Notes under the pieces: model-generated
What the model was told of the DNA's origin: nothing
The model's database searches: none
The model's input: the letters and a program-made list of their open reading frames with translations, nothing else
Assembly: GCF_020520425.1 (NCBI RefSeq)
Contig: NC_079491.1
Span: 42,894,027 to 42,958,026, forward strand
Source of the DNA: Spinacia oleracea
Taxonomy: Eukaryota; Streptophyta; Magnoliopsida; Caryophyllales; Amaranthaceae
Reading direction: 5' to 3'
Length of the DNA: 64,000 nucleotides
Program-made: the position numbers and the translations under genes
Shown here: positions 1-11,203 of the stretch, one piece after another
Layout of the letters: every line of letters begins with the position of its first letter
How positions within the stretch are numbered: position 1 is the stretch's first letter

Positions 1-938
1 AACTAACCAACTAAAACTAAATCAACTAAACTAACTACCAAAGACAAACGGGGTTAGGGAATAGGGTCAAACCATCAACGAATCATGGAATGAGCACAAG
101 AGGAATGGAAATAGAGCATAGAACATGAGCACCACATGTATGAACATTGAATTCACGAGTAGCTACATCCACCTCCCGGTATCTAGCAATTTCCCTAAGT
201 ATCAAGCATGAACTCCCGTTCTACACTATCACCCCGGGGTAAATCAAAGTCCAATTCAACCAAATAGTCAATGTTAGGTCTTTAATCCCTTTCCAACCCA
301 ACTAGACTACCTCAAGAAATCAAGTAACACCCAAGTAGCTAATTTGAATGCAACAAGTGTTGAGAATACTCAAAGATGTAATAATTTAATCATGAAAAAT
401 CCTAAAATCCAATAAAAATACCCAAACCAATCAATGTTGGGTTTTCATCCAAACCCTAACCAACAACACTACTCCATAACATAAAAACACAAAATTTATA
501 GAAATTAACAACTAAGAACATGATTCTAAACAATAATAACAACTAATCTAAACATGAATCATTAAACTAAGCAAACATAATTAAACCAATTAAAACAATA
601 AATAAATAAATAAAGCAAAAAATGAAGAAATAAATGAAGAGAGAGATAGAAATGCTCATTGATTGATTGTTGGTTGTTCAAAACAAATTGCCACCCTTGA
701 TTATCAAAACCCCCAATTTCTCATTGATTTTCTTAATTTTCTCTCCATAAACTAATTGTTGATGCTAACCCTCACTAAAACCCTGGAAAAAGAGAGACTT
801 GCCTAATTATGTACATTGTGTTAGTCTTGACCCAAAAAATGGGTGTATATACTACCTTCCTAAAAATAATTAAAAAGAAATTAAAAGAAAAGAGAAAAGG
901 AAAAGAAAAGAAAAACAAAAAGAGAAAAAGGAATCTAA
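1..938. other. AT-rich non-coding sequence, no gene recognised
   Basis: No convincing coding region is visible in either strand. The first 300 bases are A/C-rich, followed by A-rich sequence and a purine tract (about 860-930) of AAAAG repeats. The general texture resembles the R-U5 part of plant Ty3/gypsy LTRs such as the one at 16351-17798, but I found no LTR ends, primer site or target duplication. I leave it unclassified. Confidence 0.5.
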
Positions 939-1117
939 TCTAATATATATATATATATATAAAGGAGGCATATTTGCTGAAATATTAGAGCGCCACCTAG
1001 GATTACTAATGGTTTCGGCCAATGAAAAATAAGATTTCTAATTTATTTTTGAATTAAAAAAATCAAGTTCCAAGTAGATAATTAATTAGGTGCCACGTAA
1101 ATATTTTAATTAATTAA

Positions 1118-1119
<2 letters not shown>

Positions 1120-1184
<65 letters not shown>
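1120..1184. repeat. (TA)n microsatellite at Helitron 5' end
   Basis: A run of more than 60 bases of TA dinucleotides directly follows the 5' TC of Helitron copy 1. Shorter TA runs occupy the same position in the other copies (941-960, about 3277-3290, 4420-4434), so this is an expanded 5'-terminal feature of the family. Confidence 0.9.
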
Positions 1185-1187
<3 letters not shown>

Positions 1188-1901
1188 GGGAGTTTTTTCA
1201 AGAGCATTTAAAGCGTCCACGTATGATTTCCATGTCATCACATATAATTAAGTTATTAATTAATTAAATAAATAATATTGGAGTCTTGCCACGATTGACC
1301 ACTTAATATGATAAAGATAGATTTCAACTAAAACGTATCCTACTTCTCTTCTACCTTTTTTTCATATATATACATATAAACTTTCTTTTGGAATTCCACA
1401 AAAACTCACGTAACTCACGTATAAAATCCACAAAAAAATATACAATAGAAAAAAAAAAAATTGTGCACAACATATTTGTTTATGCTACATCGGCTTAAGA
1501 ACTTGCAATTCGTTACAAACATAATTGTTTATGTTCCATGCTCCATCGGCTTAAGAACTTGCAATTTGTCTATGTGTGTTCATTTAATACTACTCGTATG
1601 CCTACTGGATATTGATATGTTTGTATTTAAATTTTTGTTGAGTTTCATTTCATCTTGCTTAAGTAACTCACGTACATTAATTCTTTATTATGTTTCAGCG
1701 CAAAAGTCAATGGTGTGGAGTATTGCACATATAGGTTGTACGCAAGAAAAAAATAAAACACAAACTTTAATTCAAGGAGGGTGATTGATGCAACAAATTA
1801 TAGTAGATTGCTCCCTTGCAATTGAGAACAAAAGCTTATCTTTTATCCACAACGAACTATTTTTTTAAAAAAAGAAAAAGAAGAGAGAGGAGGAAAATAA
1901 C

Positions 1902-2040
1902 ATACAGCATCAACAAAACGTTCATGAAGATCAGGAGTCCACCGTAGTCTTGGCTTTGGGTCCCTTTGACATCAAAACACCACCCTCCAACACTTCATGG
2001 TGGTTGTACGGATATGATTCAATGGCGAATTTATAAATAA
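1902..2040 (-). pseudogene. Captured exon fragment of a GARP (MYB-CC/G2-like) transcription factor
   Basis: Read on the minus strand, about 1903-1965 encodes DPKPRLRWTPDLHERFVDAV, the start of the GARP/MYB-like DNA-binding domain of plant MYB-CC and G2-like proteins. Family knowledge: that domain binds DNA and is interrupted by an intron just after the DAV residues. Here the coding similarity stops at GCTGTAT and is followed by GTTATTTTCC, consistent with a splice donor (exon edge near 1902). Upstream codons (about 1966-2020) read ...EGGVLMS in a frame shifted by one base, so the copy is broken. The fragment lies inside a Helitron and is antisense to it, so gene capture is the natural explanation. 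Which GARP gene is the source cannot be told from 20 residues. Confidence 0.7.
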
Positions 2041-2069
2041 TTGCAAAGATTTTATTTTAAAATGTACGA

Positions 2070-3275
2070 TAAATTTGTCCATAGCAAAAGTAGAAGGACA
2101 GCCGGCGAAAGATCGCCCAAGGACAGCAGGCGAAAGATCGGCAAAAGTTCCAAAATTAAATGTTTTTTGTAAAAGCAAGGGTAAATGGTGATTGTAATTT
2201 CAATTACCTTAATATAATAAATAATGATTGTAATTTCAATTACCTTAATAATAAGGATTTCATCGGTTTCCAAGCTAATTGTAATACTTCTTTCAAACCG
2301 ATCAAATATAAGAGTTGTTTAAAAATATAGTTAAGTCCAAAGTGTAGCCTAAATAATGTTGTTAATCATCATCATTTAGTGTTGTTAATTGTTAATGTTG
2401 GATCAATTATTAAAAATAATGATGGACTCAATTATTAAAAATGTCATCAATTAATGTTGTAAATCGTTAATGTTTGACTCAACTATTAAAAATAAACCGC
2501 TTTAACTTTCTAATAGCCTTAAAGCCTTCGATCTCTAAAACTCACGAGTTAATTAGGATGGATTTCGGTTTAGGTGGACAGTGTTTGGTGTTGTTTCATC
2601 CGGTCTACGCAATCAGATGACATAAATTAGTGTTGCACTAACTTTATTATACTTCGTATATCTTGGGCTTTTGTCATTCCTTATTGTACAATTTTGTTAT
2701 TTGAGTCTACCTAAATTACCCCTAAATCTTATGAGTAGCATTTTGTATTATTACTTTTATTAGTGTGTTGATGATGTTGTACATTAATTATAATGCTCTG
2801 AGTAGTCTCTTTGTCAAGTGAAACTGATTGAGAATATACTACTTTTCCCGTGATACAATTTTGATAATTCACGACGAAGATCGTACAACTACGAATATTA
2901 TTATCAGACTTTATCCTCCCGATCATCAAGGTTTGAGTAGACCATATACAAAATAAAAAAGATAAATAAGTACTAGGTAAAAGATAATAAGAGTCCTAAA
3001 AAAAATAAGAGAAAAAAAAAATACAATTATCCTCTTTTAACAAATAAGATAGAATTACAAATTGTGGAATTTTATTTACATTAAACCCTTGATATTTGGA
3101 TTAATTCATATCATAATTTTAAATAAGGACAGAAGGAGTCTATACTAATACAAATTATTTGTAATGATTTTGTTGAGTTCACATAAATAACTAACTCGAG
3201 TTTTACCATTATTGAACTAACCATTTATAACTCGGTCGATAATATAATAAGACAAATATGTACTTTCATTACAAA
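2070..3275. other. Non-coding interior of Helitron copy 1
   Basis: It contains a short direct duplication (about 2096-2115 and 2120-2140, GGACAGCCGGCGAAAGATCG and a near copy), then AT-rich sequence shared with the copy at 4419-5759. No gene recognised. Confidence 0.5.
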
Positions 3276-3856
3276 GTATATATATATATAAAGGGGGGTT
3301 TTTTTGGAGAGCATTGAGAGCGTCCACGTAGGATTTCCACGTCATCACATATTATTAAGTTATTAACTAATTAAATAAATAATATTAGAGTCTTGCCAAG
3401 ATTAACTACTTAATATGATAAAGATAGATTCCACAAACTTCTTCCACCTTTTTGTATACATATACATAAAATCTCAACCCTCACATTAAAAATATCAACC
3501 CTCATCTTCATTATACGTGCTTCATTGTTAATCTCAACCCTCACCAAATTAGAATTTTGTATGTTGGGCTTCATTGTTAATCTCAACCCTCACCAAATTA
3601 GAATTTTGTACGAGCATAAATCATAATTGTTTATGTTAGGCTTCATTGTTTATGTTCTATGGAAAATAATTTTGTATGTGCTTCATTGTTTATGTTCCAT
3701 CGCAAGAATTTTGTACAAGTATAATTGTTTTTGTTCCATCGATTTATGTGTGTACATTTAATACTACTTCGTATACCTACTGGATATTGATATATTTGTA
3801 TTTTAACTTACGTATATTAATTCTTTTACTGTGATGATGGAGTATTACACATATAA

Positions 3857-4123
<267 letters not shown>

Positions 4124-4391
4124 ATGTCCTGCCAAGTTATGTTTTAGGGCTTTTGTAGTTGTCCCTATATATAGTGGTGCTCCTACTTACTCGGAATTTT
4201 GGAGATAACTGAAATTGTTTGTTGGAAGAGATATTTTTATTTAGTTATTAATGTTATCATGTTTTCATTGAACATGTGTTATTTCTCCATGTTTTATTAA
4301 TAGAACTCTCCAGTTTGAGTATGGAAATTTATAAAAAAAAACCATTTGTATACGATATAATAACACAAATATGTACGAAAATTGACAAACT

Positions 4392-4418
4392 CGTGCATCG
4401 CACGGGCTTCAATACTAG
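4392..4418 (+). other. Helitron 3' terminal hairpin and CTAG end
   Basis: Perfect 5-bp stem CGTGC/GCACG with loop ATC, 10 bases before the CTAG terminus. This matches the Helitron rule of a short hairpin about 10 bases from a CTRR end. Confidence 0.85.
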
Positions 4419-5759
4419 TATATATATATATATAGGGGAGTTTTTTGGAGAGCATTGGGAGCGTCCACGTAGGATTTCCACGTCATCGCATATAATTAAA
4501 TTATTAACTAATTAAATAAATAATATTAGAGTCTTGCCATGATTGACTACTTAATATGATAAAGATAGATAAGAAATGATATTAGAGTCTTGCCATGATT
4601 GACTACTTGATATGATAAAGATAGATTTCACAAACTTCTTCTATTTTTTGTCTATATATACATATAAACTTTTGTTTGGGATCCACAAAAACTCAAAATA
4701 GTAAACCTAAGATATTCCATCGGCTTAAACCATAATTGTTTGCGTTTTGGGTATTGATTTCTTCTTCATGCGATTGTTTGGGGATGGCCACCTGTTTATA
4801 CCCCATTTTCCAATCCCAAAGGATCTCTCTTTTTGTCTCTTAAGTACTATTTTTTTATTGATGATTGCAATTTTAGTTACCTTAATAATAGGATTTCATT
4901 CACTTTTTTTTTCCTCTTTTTTTTTGTATATTGGAACTTAATCCCTGTTCTCGTGTGGCAAAAAAAACTTTACACTTCCTCTCCATGAACAATGGTGATT
5001 TTGGTATCTTATTGGTTTCAGTTATGTGAATATAAAAGTTGTTATATTAGTGTTATAAATAAAGCTCAAATGTAGTGTTATAAAATATAAAACACAAGTT
5101 CTTACTTCATTAAGCCTAGAAGTACGTTTTTATTTTGAGTGCAAGTAATGACAATAGAAATTATAAATGGGGGAAGAGGAGTTCGAACCTGAGACCTATA
5201 ATAATATATTTCAGATTTTTAAAATAAAAATAGATTTAATAAGAGATAATTTTTGCTAAGAATATAAAAAATAAATAAGTACTAAGTAAAAGATAATAAG
5301 AGAAAAATATACAATGAATACACATAGTAGTGATCATTCTATACAATCCTTCATTCTATACAATTACATAGATATGCATACTCGTAAAGAGTTTATGCGA
5401 TCATTCTATACAATTACATAACATCTTTTAAAATTACATACATTACTTTTGTTTAACTCAATTACAATTTTAAACCATTTTTTGTTTCTTTCTTTTTTGA
5501 ACCACTTGACTATAATACCATCATTCGTGATTGAAAGGTGTAATTTTTAGCATATCTAATAATACCATAATTCGTAATTAAATATTGTACGAAGTAGATA
5601 TTCTTTTTTGCATCTATAATCTAATTTATCTTCGTTTAAACTATTTAAACTTTCTATTATTGCTATAATTATAAAACACTTATCTGTATACGATGATATA
5701 ATAAGATAAATATGTACTCTTCATTATAAACTCGTGCATCGCACGGGCTTCAATACTAG
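4419..5759 (+). mobile_element. Helitron copy 3
   Basis: It begins at the end of copy 2 with a TA run and AGGGGAGTTTTTTGGAGA. It ends with the same hairpin (5733-5745) and CTAG at 5756-5759 followed by T. About 4508-4570 and 4570-4630 contain a short tandem duplication of ATATTAGAGTCTTGCCATGA. The interior (4740-5700) has no recognised gene. Parts align with copy 1 (for example 5262-5301 with 2949-2992). Confidence 0.75.
5733..5759 (+). other. Helitron 3' terminal hairpin and CTAG end
   Basis: Identical to the terminus at 4392-4418: stem CGTGC/GCACG, loop ATC, then GGCTTCAATA and CTAG. Confidence 0.85.
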
Positions 5760-5827
5760 TGTCAAATACAACAGAGAAAAAAATTAAGTATTAAAATAAC
5801 CCGTGCATGGCATGTGCATCAATCTAG

Positions 5828-6594
5828 TAAAGATAAAAAGAGAGACTAAAAAGGAAAAGAACCCCAACTTTACATTAGAACCCCCAAGCCGCTTCTCCCC
5901 TCTCTCCATATTTTCTCTCTCTTTTTAGGGTTTACAAAAATTAGGGTTTTCTAGGGCGGAAATAGCCAATTTTCTTCGGAAATTTTGTTATTTCTGCCCC
6001 TTTCTCTTTCAATTCTGTTGTGTTTTTGCGTTAGATCTCAATAAAACTACATAGTTTCAGTGTAGTAATTACCCCTATGGATTTGATTGTTTCAGTGTAG
6101 TAAGTACCCCTATGGTGGTTTTGTTTTTAGTTAAGTTTTGTGTGTTTAGTTTAGTTCGGGGTTATTTCTTTGCTAAAGATTTATGTGGGATCGGAGAGGA
6201 TGTCAATCTTTCGACTACAATCAGACGAATCATACGATAATCATATTTGTCATGGCTACAACAGATCTATAGACCCCCCGTCAATGAAGGCTGTAAATTA
6301 CAGTGATATAAAATATGGTATACAGAATGTTTGATATACTACGTTCGTAGCTATGGTGAAATAAAGTTTTTAATTGATTCGATTGTTATGCATTTGTTAG
6401 ATTTAAATCTTTATGTAGATATTTTATGACTTGTTATCAATGAATTGAAGGAAAAGACAAAAAAAATAGAAAAGCTGAAAAAAAAACAAAAGAAATTCCA
6501 AATTGAATCAGACCCCCTAAATCATTGGAATCAAAATCTCAAAGCCCATCAAAACAATCAGAACCCCATTCTTTCGTGTTCCCTCAATTCGCTG
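5828..6594. other. Transcript-leader-like sequence, no gene recognised
   Basis: 5880-5990 is pyrimidine-rich with TCTCTC runs and AGGGTTT motifs. It contains GGGCGGAAATAGCC...TTCTTCGGAAAT, which resembles the 5' end of the retroposon at 21232-21832 (read on its minus strand). This may be the 5' part of a related LINE. The rest (6000-6594) is AT-rich with no open frame of note. The old copia element inserted at its right edge (TSD 6595-6599). Confidence 0.35.
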
Positions 6595-6599
6595 CGCCT

Positions 6600-7214
6600 T
6601 GTAAGAAATAAAGGCTATTGAAATCAAATAAATAAGAGAAATTTAATAACTTTACTTGATTGATAATCTCCGGATTACAATGATTGTGTCGTGGTATGAA
6701 GGCCACTGACTTAAAAGCGAATTTCGCCACTATCGGTACAGGCTCTCAAGTGACGAACGCCCGTCAAGATTAACACAATCCTCCTCTAAATTCGTGCACC
6801 CGAACTCAGAAGGTCGAACTGCTCAAGAACTGCTCAGATCTCAAAAAATAGTGTTTAGGGTTTGTGTTTAGGTATAATCTTGTGCGTGTCTCCTTTTTGG
6901 TGGAAGAATAGAAATATATATATGTACTCCATAAAATTAGATAGCCAAGGATGATAAGATCACATCAAATAAAATTGGTAAAAAAAAGAAGTGGGGCCCG
7001 CTTTAAAGTTATTGGATGTAAAATCCTTCCACCCAATGCAAACCTCACGTGACTATTTGTAACTTTGTAAGTAGCAAAGAAATTTGATAATTTTCAGGGT
7101 GGTCCACAACTTGGCCGCGGCAAAGCATGACTTGCCACAGCGTACCCGCGGTCTATGATGTTTGTCTTGTATAATTATACTCCAAATATTAATCACTTTG
7201 CATTATCACCAACA
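6600..7214 (-). repeat. 3' LTR of old copia element
   Basis: 615 bp, TG...CA ends. Adjacent internal sequence 7215-7226 read on the minus strand is TTAATGGGGGAT, a polypurine tract directly before the LTR. This confirms the minus orientation. Confidence 0.92.
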
Positions 7215-7383
7215 ATCCCCCATTAATGCAAATTTACACGAAATTATGAGAATCTGAGCAGTAAAATGAAGGCTTAATACTTAAATGTTAGTATTCAAAG
7301 GTTTGAACTAACACATAGTGGAGTGGGGTGTTTAACGGTCTAAAGAGTGTCCAAAGGATTGAACTCCTAGATTATTAAAGTAA
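7215..7383 (-). other. Copia 3' non-coding tail, distal part
   Basis: Polypurine tract at the left edge, then AT-rich non-coding sequence. The other part of this tail resumes at 14779, on the far side of the Tat-like insertion. Confidence 0.7.
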
Positions 7384-8239
7384 CCCGATGTGAGGGGGTC
7401 GAAAAAGCACGAGGCTAATGCGTGACCTCGTCCCTCGTGGGTGTGACGCTTCTTTTTTATCAAATCAAGTGTAATTGGATTTCCTGTGAGTTTACACCCA
7501 ATTGACTAGTAATATAGGAGTCGCCATTCACTTTTTAACGACAATGAGAAAAACTGACAAAACCTGGTTATCGTGACATAAAGGGAGTGCAATTATGTTT
7601 GACCACGACGGCCGTAGGTTCCCTTGTGATCCCTGGTGCGGGGATCTCTCAACATACACCCGCAAGGTAGAGATTGAGGGTTCGGGGGACTGTAACTGCC
7701 GAGAGGAATACTCGCTCTTCGATAACTCCAGAGGCAGGATATCCTTACTAGCTCAGCATAAATAATTGAAGAGACATATGTTAACTATTAAACTAATCTG
7801 AGTTGATTTTAACAATATGCAACATATAATACTAGATCGAGCGCGATTATCTGGTTTAGATTGTGTTAAGGGACCTAGCATGATAATCCAATTTCCCAAC
7901 ATATTATCTTTATTAGGCATGATAGAACAATCAGATTTGATTAGTTTAACAGTTTATAAAAGGGAGAGGAAAGCAATTAAACCATGGAAAAGGGACACAT
8001 TACGACGCACCCTTAAGAGGTGCGTCACGATTCTCAGAAAACTAACCACTTTGACTTTGCTATTTCTCCTTTTATTTAACGAATCTCAAATTACAGAACA
8101 GGATACGTTCTGTTCGATTTTTGGATCGATTGCGACAGAACGCTTGATCAATTTAGCAGCGTGAGGCTTAGGCTTAGGGGTTTAGAGTCAATACTCAAAA
8201 TATGAATTGTGTGTTCTTTTCACGTCGAACTTGGGGCCC

Positions 8240-8247
8240 TATTTATA
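8240..8247 (-). promoter_or_regulatory. TATA box of Tat LTR (3' copy)
   Basis: Minus-strand CTATAAATAGGGCCCC. A palindromic module (8321-8382) lies about 74 bp upstream of it. Confidence 0.6.
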
Positions 8248-8320
8248 GAAAAGAGTTCGTGGAAAGATAGAATCGTATAACTCTAATCCACGAGGAATTA
8301 GGAAAGAACACGTCCCAGGT

Positions 8321-8382
8321 AATTTCAGCGCCCAGGGCTGGGCGCCGAAGATTTCGGCGCCCAGAGCCAGGCGTTGAAAATA
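8321..8382. repeat. GC-rich nested-palindrome module (a), in LTR U3
   Basis: Two arms: TTTCAGCGCCCAGGGCTGGG followed by CGCCGAA, then TTTCGGCGCCCAGAGCCAGG followed by CGTTGAAA. Each arm is itself a palindrome, and the arms are inverted copies of each other. Confidence 0.85.
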
Positions 8383-8538
8383 AGGTCTGGGCCGTTTCTT
8401 TGTCAGATTCGGACTTTTAGAATCCGGAGTGTATGAGACTTAATCGAGTCTTTTAGTGCGTATTAATTTTCGTTATTTTTCCGTTATGTGCGGATAAAAT
8501 GACGAACATTTTCTAGAAAAAGGTTATGCAGGCAGAGA

Positions 8539-8597
8539 GTTTCAACGCCTAGGCTGGGGCGTCAAAGATTTCGGCGCCCAGCCCTGGGCGCTGAAAG
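8539..8597. repeat. GC-rich nested-palindrome module (b), 3' of gag-pro
   Basis: Same design: TTTCAACGCCTAGGCTGGGG then CGTCAAA, then TTTCGGCGCCCAGCCCTGGG then CGCTGAAA. It is the counterpart of the module at 42344-42402 in the sister element. Confidence 0.85.
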
Positions 8598-9277
8598 TGA
8601 TTTCTGGGCGGTCGTTTTTTGACGCTTTGCTTCACATGTTCTTGCACTTATTTCTTTTCTCTTTGTTTTGTGCTTTGCTTTTTTACTCGTATTAAAATCA
8701 TTTTTGAGGCTATTTCGGAGACTTTTTGACTGTTAACGTGAGACGCATTTTTGTCCGGATTAATTTTTCCTATTCGTGACTCGAAACGGTTTTGAGAATT
8801 GGGTTAGTGTGTGTAAGATATGAAGATCTTTGCGTAGGCTTTTGAGTGGGCTGAGGCGCGTGTTGATGCCGGGGGCGGCGTTTGTTTTCATGAGTTTTTT
8901 TTTAGCAACATTTGCATGGTTTCTTTTGCTTTCTTTGGGTTGCATGGGTTAGACCCTTATGTTTTGGTAATATGATAATGTGTTTCTCTTTTGGGGTTTG
9001 ATGAATTTCGATGTCACGATTCAAGACCGAGTGGGCCTTGTTTATTGGGCCTAGAGTGGGCCGCCTCTTTGCAAGTACGTTTGGTGCTCTTTTAGTGTTA
9101 GAAATAAAGTTTTTAGGAGGAATATTACGCCTTTATTAATTTGGAAAGTAAGGAAAACACACTAAAATAAAATTAACCTATATTCTAAGGGGTCTTAGGA
9201 CCATCTAAAGCCTTTATTTCTTTTTCTACCAATCTAAAGAACTACTAGGCGCTTTTTACTATGGTGCTCTATATGGC
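8598..9277 (-). other. Non-coding 3' part of minus Tat element
   Basis: Matches 41600-42340 of the sister element in reverse. No gene. Confidence 0.6.
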
Positions 9278-11203
9278 TCAAGCCTTGGGTTTAGTCTCGT
9301 AAAACTTTGGTCCTTCACCGGTACTCATCTTGAATTCTATTCCTTTTGCGTTGACCCACTGATATGTCTTCACCCATCCGTTCTCGATCTCTTCTAGTGT
9401 TGATGGAGAAGAGATTAACCGGGTTGGATCAAAACCTTCATCTTATAAAGCTAGGGTAGTCATCACAGTCTCGTCCTCCATAGGCCTCGATTCGTTAAAC
9501 AATGTCCATAGAGCCTGGTTGTCCAATATTTCAGCTGTTTTGGTCTTGGTGAGGTGGGGTGCCTCATCCAAGGTGTGGCAGTCATGGAAAATTTCAAATC
9601 CGGGTTTTAGCAAGCCATCCTGAACGAAGGGTTCAGGGAAATCACAGCATGGGTGTTCTTCTCCTTCCCGAACGAACATCCCGTTAAGGGTCCTTTGATA
9701 TGGGGGAAGGAGGGTGGTTTGTTTGGCCTTGTTGAGGCGTAGCCCAGACAGGCGGTCAGCAATATCTTCCTCGGTTGGTTCATAGCCTAAGCCAAAGGGA
9801 GTAGATTTGTTGGGTAAAGGATGGAATGTGCATTCCTTCTTCCTTATGCCCAATGGGGTTCATTGGAAATAACCTTGGGCTAACAGCATTCTAGGGATGA
9901 CTCAGGATGCGCGCGGGTCTAGGAATGCTGGATCATAATCTTCGATGAACTGGATTGCTTCATCCATTTGAAACCCATAAAGGTCGTCTGCAGTTTCGGC
10001 CGTTCCAACCATAGTACAATTGACGTCGAGGGGAGGGGCGCGGATTTCCAGTATTACCCCGTTATGGTTAAGTTTAACCATTTAGTGCAAGGTAGAAGCC
10101 ACACCTCCTAAGTCATGGAGCCAAGGTCGCCCCAAGAGGAGGTTGAAAGTGGGCTTGATGTCGATTATTTGAAACTCCGTGGTGCGTGCCACAGGCCCGA
10201 TTTGTATGGTAAGGTTGATTTTTCCCAACACAGGCCTTCGAGAGTTATCATAGGCTCGTACCCCTTGCGTGGAGGTTTGGAAGTCATCGTTTCCTAGCCC
10301 CAAGCAATGGGCGGTTCGCAATGGGCAAACGTTAACCGCTGAACCGTTATCTACGAGCGCTAGGGGGATGTTTTGTCCTTTGCATCCAACCACTAGATAG
10401 AGGGCTTTATTATGAGCACCCCCCTCCTTGGGCAAGTCTTTGTCGGTGAAAACTATGGCCTTTTCTCTAGCATCTCTCGTGACGTGGCTAACCAATGAGT
10501 CAGGTGTGATATCTGTAGGCACCGAGATGAGGTCAAGTGAACGGATAAGCTTTTCACGATGTTCCTTGGAAGTACACATGAGGTCCCAGATGGTAATCTC
10601 GGCCTTGGTTCTTTTTAGCTGCTTCAAGAGAGGATTTTCAATGACTTCCGCGACGGTGGTGTGTCGTCCATTCTCAGGAGTTTGTCTGACTGGGATATCG
10701 TCCATAGGAGGTGGGCGAATATCCGATTGATATATCCTTCCGGATCGGGTGAGATTGTCGACTTCGGGTTCCTGAGGGGTGGTGTCAATGAGAGCATACC
10801 CGGGCCAAGTTTCAGTAAAGAGGTCATGGCCCGAGACTTGAGATAGGTAGATATCTTCAGCATCATCATCCCACACACCGCACACTTCTCTCTCGATTCG
10901 ATCCATAGGGACCACAGCGAGTGGTGCACCTTGAGGTGTAATATACACCGTAGGGTCGAAGTTCTCATTTTCTGGTTGGTCGAGAGAGACGTGACAAGAG
11001 CCGAGTGGGCTTTTGTTGTTATTAGGTTTGCCAACGTTAGGGAGCGGTATCACTTCATCCTCTATCATGTCCTGGATCGTATGTTTTAGATTCCAGCAGT
11101 TTTCAGTGTCATGCCCATTTTCTTGATGGAATTTGCAGTAAGTACCTTCGACCCAATATTTGTTCTTGACAGGAGGGTCACGGGTGGGGCCTATAGGCCT
11201 CAA
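9278..11203 (-). pseudogene. Tat gag C-terminus and aspartic protease, degenerate
   Basis: From the right, it starts with the gag C-terminal zinc-finger-like stretch YCKFHQENGHDTENCW (about 11100-11160). Then comes an acidic linker, then the aspartic protease core ALVDNGSAVNVCPL (about 10320-10370) with D-N-G-S in place of the usual D-S/T-G, and the flap region LLGRPWLHDLGG (about 10105-10140). A CAA-to-TAA change creates a stop at 10082-10084. More stops break the region between 10081 and 9854, then a clear stretch (9443-9853) and its continuation reach the common stop at 9278-9280. Comparison with the sister copy (40217-41599) shows homology over the whole length. Role in the family: Gag and polyprotein maturation. 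This copy cannot make a full product. Reverse transcriptase does not follow. Confidence 0.85.

Larger units (their letters stand above)
1118..3275 (+). mobile_element. Helitron copy 1, lacking its 3' terminal hairpin
   Basis: It starts A|TC, then TAATATAT and a long TA run, then AAAGGGGAGTTTTTTC and GCGTCCACGTATGATTTCC, matching the starts at 3290 and 4432. Its body (1570-1790, 2236-2260, 2949-2992) aligns by eye with parts of the copies at 3276-4418 and 4419-5759. Its right end follows the others up to ACAAATATGTACTTTCATTACAAAG, then passes straight into the TA run of the next copy. The hairpin and CTAG are missing. It carries an antisense GARP exon fragment (1902-2040). Confidence 0.7.
7389..8472 (-). 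repeat. 3' LTR of minus Tat element, truncated
   Basis: Aligns with 13307-14390 of the 5' LTR, then diverges right after AGTGCGTATTAATTTT. The missing part is the U3 beginning. A TATA box lies at 8240-8247 (minus). Confidence 0.92.

Noticed and set aside
1461..1784. 107-residue open frame in Helitron copy 1
   Set aside because: No domain or codon bias. The homologous part of copy 2 (3745-3890) does not keep the frame.
4747..4941. Hydrophobic 64-residue open frame in Helitron copy 3
   Set aside because: T-rich sequence gives Phe/Leu-rich peptides by chance. No family match and no support from sibling copies.
5166..5205. GAGTTCGAACCTGAGACC, resembling a tRNA/SINE B box
   Set aside because: No A box at the right distance, no cloverleaf and no poly(A) or target duplication.
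5852..6456. Possible AAGGAAAAGA target duplication around 5862-6444
   Set aside because: The right-hand copy lies before, not after, the A-rich run, and the word is common in this A-rich sequence.
7817..8164. 115-residue open frame, repeated at 13735-14082
   Set aside because: It lies inside the Tat LTR, is antisense to the element and has no recognisable domain. It is preserved by LTR duplication only.
8321..8382. Palindrome modules as transcription terminators or CRISPR-like repeats
   Set aside because: Plant nuclear context. No U-tract logic, no regular spacers and no cas genes. Positions upstream of TATA boxes argue for another role.
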